Below, one piece after another: positions 29,808 to 39,281 of a DNA stretch of 64,000 nt. Position 1 is the stretch's first letter. The number at the start of each line of letters is the position of its first letter. The translations under genes and the position numbers were made by a program. Under the pieces are notes generated by a model that saw only the letters and a list, made by a program, of their open reading frames with translations, did no database searches and had not been told where the DNA came from. The stretch is from an uncultured Pelagibacteraceae bacterium (lineage in GTDB: Bacteria > Pseudomonadota > Alphaproteobacteria > Pelagibacterales > Pelagibacteraceae), in assembly GCA_902560245.1 (NCBI GenBank), contig CACELK010000006.1, positions 1-64,000 on the forward strand, in the 5' to 3' direction.

Positions 29808-30854
29808 ATGAAAAAAATAGGAATAATAACAATATTAGTCTCCTTTTTTTCAGTTTTTGCAAACTATGTATTTGCTGATGGTCATAGCATGGAAGTTAAT
29901 GTGTTTAATGCTAGACACTATAAAGCAGACGCAGAACTTTACGGTAAATTCACAAACAAAACTGGAATAAAAGTTAATCTAATAAACGGAAAATCAGGCG
30001 CTTTAGAGAAAAGAATTATCGAGGAGGGAGCTGATGCTACAGCAGATCTTTATATCACAGCTGATGCTGGAAGATGTGGTGCTATGGATGCAAAAGGTAC
30101 TCTTCAAGGTGGCTTAACGTCAAAAGCTATCAAAGCAGCTGTTCCAAAAAACTTTAGAACAAGTAAGTGGGTTGGAATCGCAAAAAGAGCGAGAATAATT
30201 TATTATTCTCCCGAAAGAGTTACAGGTGCTGAATTATCTGGAATGACTTATGAAGGTTTAGCTGATCCTAAATGGAAAGGTAGACTTGTAATAAGAAAAT
30301 CTAGCAACATTTATAATAAATCCCTTGTAGCATCTTTGATTAAAAACAATGGAAAAGCTGCAACAGCTGCATGGGCCGAAGGGGTTGTTGCTAATATGGC
30401 AAGAACACCTACAGGTAATGATAGAGCTCAAATAATGGCAGTAGCAGCTGGTGAAGCTGATATTGCAGTAGCTAACACATATTACTTGGCTCTTATGTTG
30501 TCTGGTAAAAAAGGTGCAGAACAACAAGAAGCTGCTAAAAAAGTAAAAGCTTTTTTCCCTAATCAAAATGATAGAGGAACACATATGAATGTTAGTTGTG
30601 CTGCTCTTGTTAAAGGTGCGCCCAATAAAGATAATGCTGTAAAACTTGTAGAGTTTTTATTAACTCCAGAGTCTCAAGAGCACTTTACAAATAATACTTT
30701 TGAGTTTCCAATGATTGATGGTGTTTCACCAAGTCCATTAGTCGTGAATAACTTAGGATTAGATTTCAAACAAGATATGAAAACTAAGTTAGCTTCATAC
30801 GGAAAAAATCAAGCCGCTGCAGTAGAAGTTATGACAGCTGCTGGTTGGAAATAA
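29808..30854 (+). CDS. Fe(III) ABC transporter substrate-binding protein (FbpA/FutA/IdiA family)
   Basis: 348 aa; signal peptide; VNVFNARHYKADAELYGKFTNKTGIKVNLINGKSGALEKRI. Confidence 0.92.
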   Translation: MKKIGIITILVSFFSVFANYVFADGHSMEVNVFNARHYKADAELYGKFTNKTGIKVNLINGKSGALEKRIIEEGADATADLYITADAGRCGAMDAKGTLQGGLTSKAIKAAVPKNFRTSKWVGIAKRARIIYYSPERVTGAELSGMTYEGLADPKWKGRLVIRKSSNIYNKSLVASLIKNNGKAATAAWAEGVVANMARTPTGNDRAQIMAVAAGEADIAVANTYYLALMLSGKKGAEQQEAAKKVKAFFPNQNDRGTHMNVSCAALVKGAPNKDNAVKLVEFLLTPESQEHFTNNTFEFPMIDGVSPSPLVVNNLGLDFKQDMKTKLASYGKNQAAAVEVMTAAGWK

Positions 30855-30863
30855 GGAAGACTA

Positions 30864-31055
30864 GTGAAAAAGAATTTATTTGATGTCGGTCATAATAATT
30901 CTTCCGAAGTTGATTACGGGTCACTCAAGAAAGCATGTGACCCGTGCGCTTCGGAGTGTGAAAAAATCGATAAAAAAATAAATGGGAGAAAATTATCTGA
31001 ATTAAAAGATGAAGAGGTTCCACACATCCTTTCCCCTTTTAATGTTAAAGAGTAG
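30864..31055 (+). CDS. Small hypothetical protein (GTG start), overlaps structured RNA
   Basis: 63 aa; GTG preceded by aaggaag; contains CDPCASEC. Confidence 0.5.
   Translation: MKKNLFDVGHNNSSEVDYGSLKKACDPCASECEKIDKKINGRKLSELKDEEVPHILSPFNVKE
30903..30955 (+). other. Nested inverted repeat (RNA hairpin 1)
   Basis: TCCGAAG-6nt-ACGGGTCAC-12nt-GTGACCCGT-3nt-CTTCGGA; both stems perfect. Confidence 0.85.
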
Positions 31056-31071
31056 TTTTAACTCCGATATG

Positions 31072-31126
31072 GTGCTCATAATCTTCCCAATTAGATGATT
31101 TACCCCATCTAATATGTTATGAGCAC
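31072..31126 (+). other. Nested inverted repeat (RNA hairpin 2) directly upstream of permease start
   Basis: GTGCTCATAA-8nt-ATTAGATG-8nt-CATCTAAT-3nt-TTATGAGCAC; both stems perfect; permease ATG at 31133. Confidence 0.85.
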
Positions 31127-31132
31127 TTATAA

Positions 31133-32761
31133 ATGTTCTATAAAAATTTAAATATTTGGTTTTTTTTATCTTTATTAATTTCTTTTGTTGTACTAATCCC
31201 AATTCTTACTGTATTCTCAAGTTTTTTTGAAAATACCTCTAACTACTATGAAGTTTTAAAAAACACTTTCTTAAAAGAATACATTTTAAATTCAATTTTT
31301 CTATTAATATCAGTTTTAATATTAACATTTCTTCTAGGTACTGGATCAGCTTATTTAGTTTCTTTTTATAAATTTCCAGGTAGTGATTTTTTTAAGTGGG
31401 CATTAATATTATCTTTTGCAGTACCACCATATATTTATGCTTATTCACTTACAGCTTTTTTTGAAAACTATGGCACAGCTTTTACTGTATTGACTTTTAT
31501 TTTCGGTGAAGCAAATTATAATAAAAATATTCCAAAATTTGATGGTATGACTGGAGCAATATTATCAATTTCTTTTTCACTGTACGCATATGTTTATATT
31601 TTAGCTAGAGCATCATTTTTGTATCAATCTCAAAATTTAATTGATTTGGGAAAAAATCTTGGTTTTTCGAAGCTAAAATCTTTTTATAGAGTAATATTGC
31701 CGGGTGCTCGACCTGCAATTGTAGCTGGCTTATCATTGGTAGCGATGGAAACTTTAGCAGAATTTGGTGCGGTTGATTTTTTTTCAATTAATACTTTAAC
31801 AACTGGAATTTATAATTCATGGATAGCTTTTGACGATTTAGCTTTTGCTAATCAAATATCCTTTTTTTTACTATTATTTATATTTTTATTGTTTGTGTTA
31901 GAAAAATTATCGAGAAGAAAAGCGAAATATCACTTTAATACTAGAGAAGGATTAAAACAAAAAGAAAAAATTCAACTTTCTGGAAGCAAATCATTTTTCG
32001 CTTTTACAGTTTGTTTTTTAATATTTTTTTTAAGTTTTTTATTTCCTTTAAGTCAAATGTTGTACTGGACTATAAAATTTCCAGAAAATTTATTTGATCT
32101 ACAAATAACTGATCTTTTATTAAATACTCTTTATCTTGTTATTTTATCCAGTTTAGCTTTAATTATATTTTCTCTGATTTCTAATTATGGAAATAGAGTT
32201 TCCAATAATAAAACTTTAAATATTTTATCAACTCTGTCAATTTCAGGATATGCAATTCCAGGAATTATTTTAGCTGTTGCATTTATAACATTTATTGCAT
32301 GGTTTGATGAAAATATAATTAAATCATTCGGTTTTTTATCTATAAAAAAATTATTTATTGGTTCAGTTCTTGGATTAGTTTTAGTTTATTTTGTGAGATT
32401 TTATTCTTTGGCTTTTAATGGAATAAAATCAGGATATGAAAAAATTAATATTTCTGTAGATGAAAGTGCTTATTTACTTGGTTTCTCAAAAAGAAAGACT
32501 TTTATGAATATCCATATTCCTTTTTTAAGAAATTCACTTCTATTTGTAATCATTTTGATATCTTTAGAAATTATAAGAGAATTACCTATAACTCTTATTT
32601 TAAGACCTTTTAATTTTGAAACATTTGCAACGACTGCTTATATCTCAGCATCTGAAGATCTATTAGAAGCTGCAGCTGTTCCTTCGCTGTTTTTAATTTT
32701 AATTGCAAGTTTCTTTATTATAATAACATCTAAATATATTTTAAAAATTAACAATGAATAA
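31133..32761 (+). CDS. Fe(III) ABC transporter permease (FbpB/FutB-like)
   Basis: 542 aa; two permease halves, EFGAVDFFSINTLTTGIYNSW, FLRNSLLFVIILISLEIIRELPITLILRPFNFETFATTAY. Confidence 0.92.
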   Translation: MFYKNLNIWFFLSLLISFVVLIPILTVFSSFFENTSNYYEVLKNTFLKEYILNSIFLLISVLILTFLLGTGSAYLVSFYKFPGSDFFKWALILSFAVPPYIYAYSLTAFFENYGTAFTVLTFIFGEANYNKNIPKFDGMTGAILSISFSLYAYVYILARASFLYQSQNLIDLGKNLGFSKLKSFYRVILPGARPAIVAGLSLVAMETLAEFGAVDFFSINTLTTGIYNSWIAFDDLAFANQISFFLLLFIFLLFVLEKLSRRKAKYHFNTREGLKQKEKIQLSGSKSFFAFTVCFLIFFLSFLFPLSQMLYWTIKFPENLFDLQITDLLLNTLYLVILSSLALIIFSLISNYGNRVSNNKTLNILSTLSISGYAIPGIILAVAFITFIAWFDENIIKSFGFLSIKKLFIGSVLGLVLVYFVRFYSLAFNGIKSGYEKINISVDESAYLLGFSKRKTFMNIHIPFLRNSLLFVIILISLEIIRELPITLILRPFNFETFATTAYISASEDLLEAAAVPSLFLILIASFFIIITSKYILKINNE

Positions 32762-33815
32762 AAATTTTTTTGAAGTTAAAAATGTAGACTTTAGTGTAAG
32801 TGGGAAAATAAAAGTTAGAAATGCTTCTTTCTCAATAAAAAATGAAGGTGATGTCGTATGTCTTTTAGGCCCATCTGGTATCGGAAAAACTACAATATTA
32901 AGATCTATAGCAGGTTTAGAAAAAATTCAAAATGGCACAATTGAATTAAATAATAAAACTTTATCTTCAAAAAATATAAATATTGATCCAGAAAATAGAA
33001 ATATTTCTCTTGCATTTCAAGAGAATAGTTTATTTCCTCACTACACTATCGAGAAAAATATATTATTGGGTGCTGAGAGAAATAAAAACAATAAAGAAAA
33101 AAAAATTAATTTAAAGGAATTAGTTGATTTACTAGATATTTCTCACATTTTAAATAAATTTCCACATCAAGTAAGTGCTGGGGAAGCTCAACGTGCATCT
33201 TTAGCAAGATCTCTTGTGTCTGAACCAGATCTATTATTATTAGATGAACCATTATCAAATGTTGATCAGAGTTTTAAAGAGGAAATTCAGGTAAGACTAA
33301 AACAAATTATAAAAAATAGTAAAATTACAACAATAATAGTTACCCATGACTCTTATGAGGCATTTTACCTTGGAGATTATTGCGGAATAATTTTGAATAA
33401 AGAATTAAAACAATTTGATAAACCCTATAATGTTTATCATTTCCCCAATTCTGTTGAGGTTGTAAATTTTTTAAACAGGGGAATTTTAATTCCTGCAAAG
33501 ATTACAAGCCCTAAAAGTCTCGAAAATTCAGATTTAGGAACAATTACAGGAAATTTTATTAAACCTTATCCAATTGGATCAGATGTAAAACTTTTAATAC
33601 AACCAGAAGATTTAGAGCATGATGACAAAAGTAATTTAAAACTAGATGTTACAGATAAAAAATTTCGAGGTTCTAATTTTATTTATACTCTTAAAACTGA
33701 CAATAATTTATTGATTCCAGTTTTTGTTCACTCGCATCATATTCATCAACACGAAATTAATGACAAATTTGGAATAAAAAAACCAATTCATATTGAACAC
33801 TTGGTTTGTTTTTAG
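32754..33815 (+). CDS. Fe(III) ABC transporter ATP-binding protein (FbpC/FutC-like)
   Basis: 353 aa; GPSGIGKTT, VSAGEAQRASLARSLVSEPDLLLLDEP. Confidence 0.92.
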   Translation: MNKNFFEVKNVDFSVSGKIKVRNASFSIKNEGDVVCLLGPSGIGKTTILRSIAGLEKIQNGTIELNNKTLSSKNINIDPENRNISLAFQENSLFPHYTIEKNILLGAERNKNNKEKKINLKELVDLLDISHILNKFPHQVSAGEAQRASLARSLVSEPDLLLLDEPLSNVDQSFKEEIQVRLKQIIKNSKITTIIVTHDSYEAFYLGDYCGIILNKELKQFDKPYNVYHFPNSVEVVNFLNRGILIPAKITSPKSLENSDLGTITGNFIKPYPIGSDVKLLIQPEDLEHDDKSNLKLDVTDKKFRGSNFIYTLKTDNNLLIPVFVHSHHIHQHEINDKFGIKKPIHIEHLVCF

Positions 33816-33841
33816 GTAAATTTAATTATTTTAAAAAAATA

Positions 33842-35995
33842 TTACTTTCCAATGCTTATTAAAGTTAGGTCGTCGCCTAGGATTTGATTTTTACTTGTAT
33901 TTATTACAGACTTTGTAATATCACTTAGTTGTTTAATAGTATCCTCGTTATAATTATTCTCAATAATTTTTATTGATCCATCAATACCTATTTCTTCTCC
34001 ATCATTATTTATACTTTCAGATAAACCATCAGTGAAGGCATAAAATCTTGAACCGTTCAATTTAATTTTATTTATTTTATAAAAACTTTTATCTTTTTGT
34101 TTAATTACACCTAATGGAGGAGCAGAACTTTCAATTTTGTTATATTTTCCATTATTATTTCTTACCAAAGCTGGTTGATGTCCTGCATTAACCCATCTAA
34201 TTTCATCAGATATTAAATTATATTCACCAATTATTGAAGTTACAAACATTCCTCCTGTTTTTGTATTATTTAAATCATTATTCATATGAAAAACCATTTC
34301 ATCCGGATCTACTTTTGATTGTGACAAGACCTCAAATAGCGTAGATGCTTTAGCCATAACCATTCCTGCATGAATTCCTTTCCCAGCAACATCAGCAATG
34401 ATAAAATAAATACTATTATTATGAGGGTAAAAGCTAAAAAAATCACCTGATACCTCTCTTGCTGAAATATTAATACCATGAACAGGATAATTTTTTAGAT
34501 TTCTCTTTGGCAAAAAATTCTCTTGAACTTTTACAGCAAGTTTTACTTCTTTTGAGATTCTTTCTCGCCACTTATTTTTTTCTTCCTCACTTGTCTCTAA
34601 TTTACTCATTAGTTTGTTGTAATACAGACCAATGACTCCTCCTGCAGTAAATGGATCTTGTGGACCTCTAATTTTAAGATCTCCCGACTCAGATTGTTTA
34701 TCTAAAATTGAAATTAAATCATGCTCTATTGAAACTGCATTGTGTTCTGCAATATTAAGTCCAAGTTCTTCTTGAACCGGACTAACTCTTAATGGGTAAA
34801 ATTTATTAAAAATACTTAAAAGTATAAATGAGGTTATAAATGTAAATGCTCCAATACTAAATATTCCAATTAGCTGAATTTTAATTTGTTCAATTCTATC
34901 AAGTCCAGTATCTAAAATATCTAGATCACTAAACAAACCAACTGCTAATGTTCCCCAAATACCAGCTGCCAAATGAACTGGCACAGCTCCAACAACATCA
35001 TCAATTTCATATCTGTTTAAAATTTCATTTACAATAATTGCTACAATTGATCCTACAATTCCAACAAAAATAGATGAAACGGAGGTCATTGAATTACATC
35101 CAGCTGTAATTGCAACAAGCCCCGCTAAAGGTCCTAAAATAATATAAAAAGGATCAGGTTTTTTGAACCTTATGTATGAAAAACCTAAACCGGTTAACAA
35201 ACCAAATGCTGCTGCTAAAAAAGTATTAATTAAAATCAGGGGCACTGTTTCATCCATAGCGCCATTACTTCCACCATTAAAACCAAACCAACCAAACCAT
35301 AAAATCAATGTCCCTAAAACTGCCAAAGGAAAGCTAGAACCAGTAAATTTACCTTTATTTGCATCTGAGTATTTTCCTATCCTGGGTCCTAAAATCAAAA
35401 CTGCTGCTAATGCAATCCATCCTCCGACTGAATGAACAATTGTACTTCCAGCAAAATCTACGAAACCCAAATCTGAAAGCCATCCAGTAGTTTTTATTGA
35501 ACCTGTTACAGATAACAACTGGTCAACTGTATCATATTTTGAGAGATAACTTGAGGACCAAGCCCAATGACCGACTATTGGATAAATTATTCCAGTAGCT
35601 AATACTGTCATTATTAGATAACCATTAAATTTCATTCTTTCAGCAACAGCACCTGAAATTATTGTAGCAGCGGTTGCCACAAACATAGCTTGGAAGACAA
35701 AATAAGTCATGTATTCAGCTTTATCTGTTTTGAAGAAAAATAAATCGGTTCCAAAGAAACCATTATAAGAAGTTCCAAACATGATACCAAATCCAAAAAT
35801 CCAAAAGATAACTACAGATACTCCAAAATCAGCAGCATTCTTTAATGCAACATTGATACTATTTTTGTGTCTTGATAAACCTGTTTCCATGCACATAAAA
35901 CCAGCTTGCATAATGAAAACTAATATCGCACAATCTATAACCCATAAAGTGTCAATATTACTTGTAAGCACATCAATTATTTTTTGAGAAGACAT
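33842..35995 (-). CDS. Ammonium transporter (Amt/MEP) fused to C-terminal SpoIIE/PP2C-type Ser/Thr phosphatase domain
   Basis: 717 aa single ORF; Amt motifs DFAGSTIVHSVGGW, WFGWFGFNGGS, DDVVGAVPVHLAAGIWGT; phosphatase motifs VSGDFFSF, IADVAGKGIHAGMVMA, VNAGHQPALV, PPLGV, FYAFTDGLSE, GDDLTLI. Confidence 0.93.
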   Translation of the reverse strand: MSSQKIIDVLTSNIDTLWVIDCAILVFIMQAGFMCMETGLSRHKNSINVALKNAADFGVSVVIFWIFGFGIMFGTSYNGFFGTDLFFFKTDKAEYMTYFVFQAMFVATAATIISGAVAERMKFNGYLIMTVLATGIIYPIVGHWAWSSSYLSKYDTVDQLLSVTGSIKTTGWLSDLGFVDFAGSTIVHSVGGWIALAAVLILGPRIGKYSDANKGKFTGSSFPLAVLGTLILWFGWFGFNGGSNGAMDETVPLILINTFLAAAFGLLTGLGFSYIRFKKPDPFYIILGPLAGLVAITAGCNSMTSVSSIFVGIVGSIVAIIVNEILNRYEIDDVVGAVPVHLAAGIWGTLAVGLFSDLDILDTGLDRIEQIKIQLIGIFSIGAFTFITSFILLSIFNKFYPLRVSPVQEELGLNIAEHNAVSIEHDLISILDKQSESGDLKIRGPQDPFTAGGVIGLYYNKLMSKLETSEEEKNKWRERISKEVKLAVKVQENFLPKRNLKNYPVHGINISAREVSGDFFSFYPHNNSIYFIIADVAGKGIHAGMVMAKASTLFEVLSQSKVDPDEMVFHMNNDLNNTKTGGMFVTSIIGEYNLISDEIRWVNAGHQPALVRNNNGKYNKIESSAPPLGVIKQKDKSFYKINKIKLNGSRFYAFTDGLSESINNDGEEIGIDGSIKIIENNYNEDTIKQLSDITKSVINTSKNQILGDDLTLISIGK

Positions 35996-36072
35996 AAAAA
36001 TTATTTATTTTTCTTAATTAAAATTTTTCCATAATTACTATCATTATTTTTGTTTTTCAATTATAAATAAGT

Positions 36073-36137
36073 GAAAAGGGGTGTCTATTTAGACTGAGAA
36101 TATACTCTATGAACCTGTCCGGTAATTCAGAAAGGGA
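36073..36137 (+). ncRNA. TPP riboswitch (compact)
   Basis: ggggtgtc-tattta-gactgagaatata...gaacctgtccggtaattcagaaaggga matches conserved GGGGTGCC/CTGAGA/GAACCTG..CGGNTAAT..AGGGA core. Confidence 0.88.
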
Positions 36138-36140
36138 AAA

Positions 36141-37571
36141 ATGGAAGAAATAAAAATAATTAGTTCAGCATCCGCAATTATAATAACATTAATTTTGAGT
36201 TTAATATTTTTAATAATTGGTTTTTATTATTCTAAAAAAAATCTTGGATTAAATAGTTATTTAGTAGCTAATAGAAATATAAAAACTTTTTCATTAACGT
36301 GTAGTTTTGTATCATCAGCTTTAGGTGCATGGATTTTATTTGGACCAGCATCAGCGGCAACATGGGGAGGAATTGGAGCTGTTATAGGATATGCACTTGG
36401 AACCGCATTTCCATTATTTATTTTAATTTTTTTGGGAAATAAAATTAGACGGCTTCATTCAAAAGGCAAAACATTAATAGAAGTAATTAGATTGAGATTT
36501 GGAAATAAACTTTTTAAACTGATTTTATTTTTATCTATTTTTTATATGACAATTTTTTTAATAGCAGAAGTAACTGCTGTTTCAATTTTAATTAATTATG
36601 TTTCAGGAACAGATCTTTGGATAACATCATTAATTATAATTTTAAGTTCAGTGACTTATACCTTGTATGGTGGTTTAAGAGCCTCAATTTTTACAGATAA
36701 CATTCAATTTATTTTTTTTAGTTTATTACTTTTAATTGGTTTTTCTTATCTTATCTCATTTAATTCAGCAGAATTTAATTTTAAATTTATAAGTAAAAAT
36801 AAACCTAATTTGTTAGATCTAGATTATCTGCCAAATTTTACAGCAGGATTAACTTTTTTTATTGCTGTTTCAGCAACAAATTTGTTTCATCAAGGTAATT
36901 GGCAAAGAGTTTATGCTGCAAAAGATAATAGAATATTGAAAAATAGTTTGATTATTTCTTTTTTAATAATATTGCCTGTTGTGTTTATTATGGGATTTAG
37001 TGGATTGGTTGCGGTCTCAAAAAATATTAGTGTTAATCCAGATCTTGCATTCTTTTCACTTTTACTAATAGATCAAAAAATGTTTTTATCTATTCTCATA
37101 CTAATTCTGGCGATCTCATTAACAATTAGCAGTATTGATACCTTAATAAATGCTATATCAAGTTTAATTATAGTCGATGGTAAAAAAACTATTAAATTAA
37201 ACCTAGATTACTTAAAACTTTCAAAAAAAATAATAATTTTTTTAGCAATCATAACATTTTTTATTTCCTCTAAAGGATTAAGCATATTATATTTATTTTT
37301 GTTAGCAGATTTATTTTGTTGCTCAGCAGTCTTAACTGTTTTTTACAGCTTTTATAACCAAACTATTAAAGAGAAAAACGCATATATTTCAATTATAATT
37401 GGGCTAACAATTGGACTACTTTTATTCCCAAGTCCAGACTTTTCAAAGTCTATTTTAATAGGCATTTTGTTCCCAGCAGAACTCTTTCCACAATTTATAG
37501 TGAACTCTTTGTTATTTGCGTCATTTTTATCTGCTACATTTTTTCCATTACTTACTTGGAAAATAAAATAA
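36141..37571 (+). CDS. thiV: Sodium:solute symporter family transporter, probable thiamin-precursor transporter (ThiV-like)
   Basis: 476 aa, multi-TM SSS protein directly behind the TPP riboswitch. Confidence 0.78.
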   Translation: MEEIKIISSASAIIITLILSLIFLIIGFYYSKKNLGLNSYLVANRNIKTFSLTCSFVSSALGAWILFGPASAATWGGIGAVIGYALGTAFPLFILIFLGNKIRRLHSKGKTLIEVIRLRFGNKLFKLILFLSIFYMTIFLIAEVTAVSILINYVSGTDLWITSLIIILSSVTYTLYGGLRASIFTDNIQFIFFSLLLLIGFSYLISFNSAEFNFKFISKNKPNLLDLDYLPNFTAGLTFFIAVSATNLFHQGNWQRVYAAKDNRILKNSLIISFLIILPVVFIMGFSGLVAVSKNISVNPDLAFFSLLLIDQKMFLSILILILAISLTISSIDTLINAISSLIIVDGKKTIKLNLDYLKLSKKIIIFLAIITFFISSKGLSILYLFLLADLFCCSAVLTVFYSFYNQTIKEKNAYISIIIGLTIGLLLFPSPDFSKSILIGILFPAELFPQFIVNSLLFASFLSATFFPLLTWKIK

Positions 37572-37588
37572 AATGATTAGAATCCATA

Positions 37589-38701
37589 ATGATGTTTGAT
37601 TATATTTTACCATTTATAATTTTAATTCTTGTGGTTGTTTTTATTCACGAGTATGGACACTATTATTTTGCAAAAAAATATGAAGTTGGTGTTACTGATT
37701 TTTCAATAGGTTTTGGTAAAGAAATTTTTGGATGGAATGATAAGTCCGGCACTAGGTGGAAAATTTGCTGGATACCTCTAGGTGGTTACGTAAAATTTTT
37801 TGGAGATAGGAATGTATTTAGTCAAGCTGATCAAGAAAAAATTTTGAGGAAATACAGTGCTGAAGACCAAAAAAAATTATTTGTCCTTAAACCATTATAT
37901 CAAAGAGCATTAATTGTAGCTGCAGGCCCGATAGCTAATTTTTTATTGGCTATATTTATTTTTTTTTCAATTTATACTTTCGTTGGAAAAGACTTTACTC
38001 CAGCGGTTATTAATGAGGTACAAAAGGAAAGCCCTGCAATGAGTGCAGGTTTAAAAAAAAATGATATAATTGTATCTATAGATGGGAATGATGTTAAGAG
38101 CATTATGGAAGTTTCGAAATTTATCACGATGTCAACTAATGAATATATTGATTTTGTAGTATCTAGATCTAATCAAGAATTATTAATTAAGGTAAAGCCT
38201 AATATGGTATTTACCGAAGATAATCTCGGCAACAAAGTAAATAAAAGAATGGTTGGAATACAGCTTGGAGCATATAATGATCAAATTAATCATGTTAAAT
38301 TAGGACCTGCAAAATCTTTTTATTATGCAGTTAACGAGGTTTATTTTGTAAGCGTTTCTTCTCTGAAGTATATTGGCACTTTAATTAAAGGAAAAGGCGA
38401 CACTTCTCAATTAGGCGGACCAATAAGAATTGCAAAAATAACTGGACAGGTTGCGGAGTTTGGAATTTTACCTTTCTTAAGTATAATGGCTTATATTTCT
38501 GTTAGTCTTGGATTGATTAACCTTTTTCCAATTCCACTTTTGGATGGAGGTCATCTAATGTTTTATGGATTTGAAAAAATCTTAGGGAGACCACTAAGTC
38601 AAAAAACGCAGGAAGGTTTTTTTCGAATCGGGATGTTTTTGCTTCTATCTTTGATGTTTTTCACAACTTTTAACGACTTAAAAGATCTTGGATTATTCTA
38701 A
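37589..38701 (+). CDS. rseP: RIP-type site-2 metalloprotease
   Basis: 370 aa; HEYGHYYFAKKYEVGVTDFSIGFG, PDZ segment, NLFPIPLLDGGHL. Confidence 0.93.
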   Translation: MMFDYILPFIILILVVVFIHEYGHYYFAKKYEVGVTDFSIGFGKEIFGWNDKSGTRWKICWIPLGGYVKFFGDRNVFSQADQEKILRKYSAEDQKKLFVLKPLYQRALIVAAGPIANFLLAIFIFFSIYTFVGKDFTPAVINEVQKESPAMSAGLKKNDIIVSIDGNDVKSIMEVSKFITMSTNEYIDFVVSRSNQELLIKVKPNMVFTEDNLGNKVNKRMVGIQLGAYNDQINHVKLGPAKSFYYAVNEVYFVSVSSLKYIGTLIKGKGDTSQLGGPIRIAKITGQVAEFGILPFLSIMAYISVSLGLINLFPIPLLDGGHLMFYGFEKILGRPLSQKTQEGFFRIGMFLLLSLMFFTTFNDLKDLGLF

Positions 38702-38732
38702 TTTTTAAACTTATTAACATTAAAAAAAGCCA

Positions 38733-38813
38733 TATAAATCAAGCATAATATTGAAAATAACAACATATAGTAGTTTTCCCCAGGATGGACACCAAAAAAA
38801 AGCTTGATTTATA
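38733..38813. other. 12-bp inverted repeat bracketing a 57-nt segment between rseP and hupB
   Basis: TATAAATCAAGC (38733-38744) / GCTTGATTTATA (38802-38813), perfect. Confidence 0.6.
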
Positions 38814-38861
38814 AGGGATTATAACAAATAAGTTAAATAACCTTTAAAACCGGAGCTAAAA

Positions 38862-39137
38862 ATGAATAAAAAACAATTAGTAGCTAAATTATCAGCTTCT
38901 TTAAATCAAAGTAAAGCTGATGCAGAGCGTACTTTTGATACTATTACCAACACTATATTGGATGCTCTAAAAGCAGACGATTCAGTGAAAATTGCAGGTT
39001 TTGGTACTTATAAAGTAGCTAAAAGAAAAGCTCGAATTGGAAGAAATCCTAGAACAGGTGAACAAATTCAAATCGCGGCTTCTCAAAAAGTTAAATTTTT
39101 ACCTGCGAAAGCACTTAAAGAAGTATTTAACAAATAA
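38862..39137 (+). CDS. HU-family DNA-binding protein
   Basis: 91 aa; MNKKQLVAKLSASLNQSKADAERTFD, RKARIGRNPRTGEQIQIAASQKVKF. Confidence 0.95.
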   Translation: MNKKQLVAKLSASLNQSKADAERTFDTITNTILDALKADDSVKIAGFGTYKVAKRKARIGRNPRTGEQIQIAASQKVKFLPAKALKEVFNK

Positions 39138-39146
39138 GCAAAATAA

Positions 39147-39186
39147 ACTAACAGCCTTAATGTATATTTACATTTTGGCTGTTAGT
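39147..39186 (+). terminator. Strong hairpin downstream of hupB, no U-tract
   Basis: ACTAACAGCC-TT-AATGTA-TATT-TACATT-TT-GGCTGTTAGT; termination or 3' stabilisation. Confidence 0.55.
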
Positions 39187-39281
39187 GTATGCGAGAACTG
39201 CATAACTCTTTTCTAGTATCAACATTAGTTTCTTAATTAATTTTAAATATAAGAATATTTTAACTTTAATGGGAGAATTTA

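Noticed and set aside
35163-35435. Plus-strand ORF opposite the Amt-phosphatase gene
   Set aside because: Antisense shadow ORF in a confidently coding region; no recognisable motif.
38701-38861. 6S RNA or SRP RNA between rseP and hupB
   Set aside because: Closing stem present, but no conserved SRP tetraloop or 6S central-bubble pattern recognised; left as unexplained inverted repeat.
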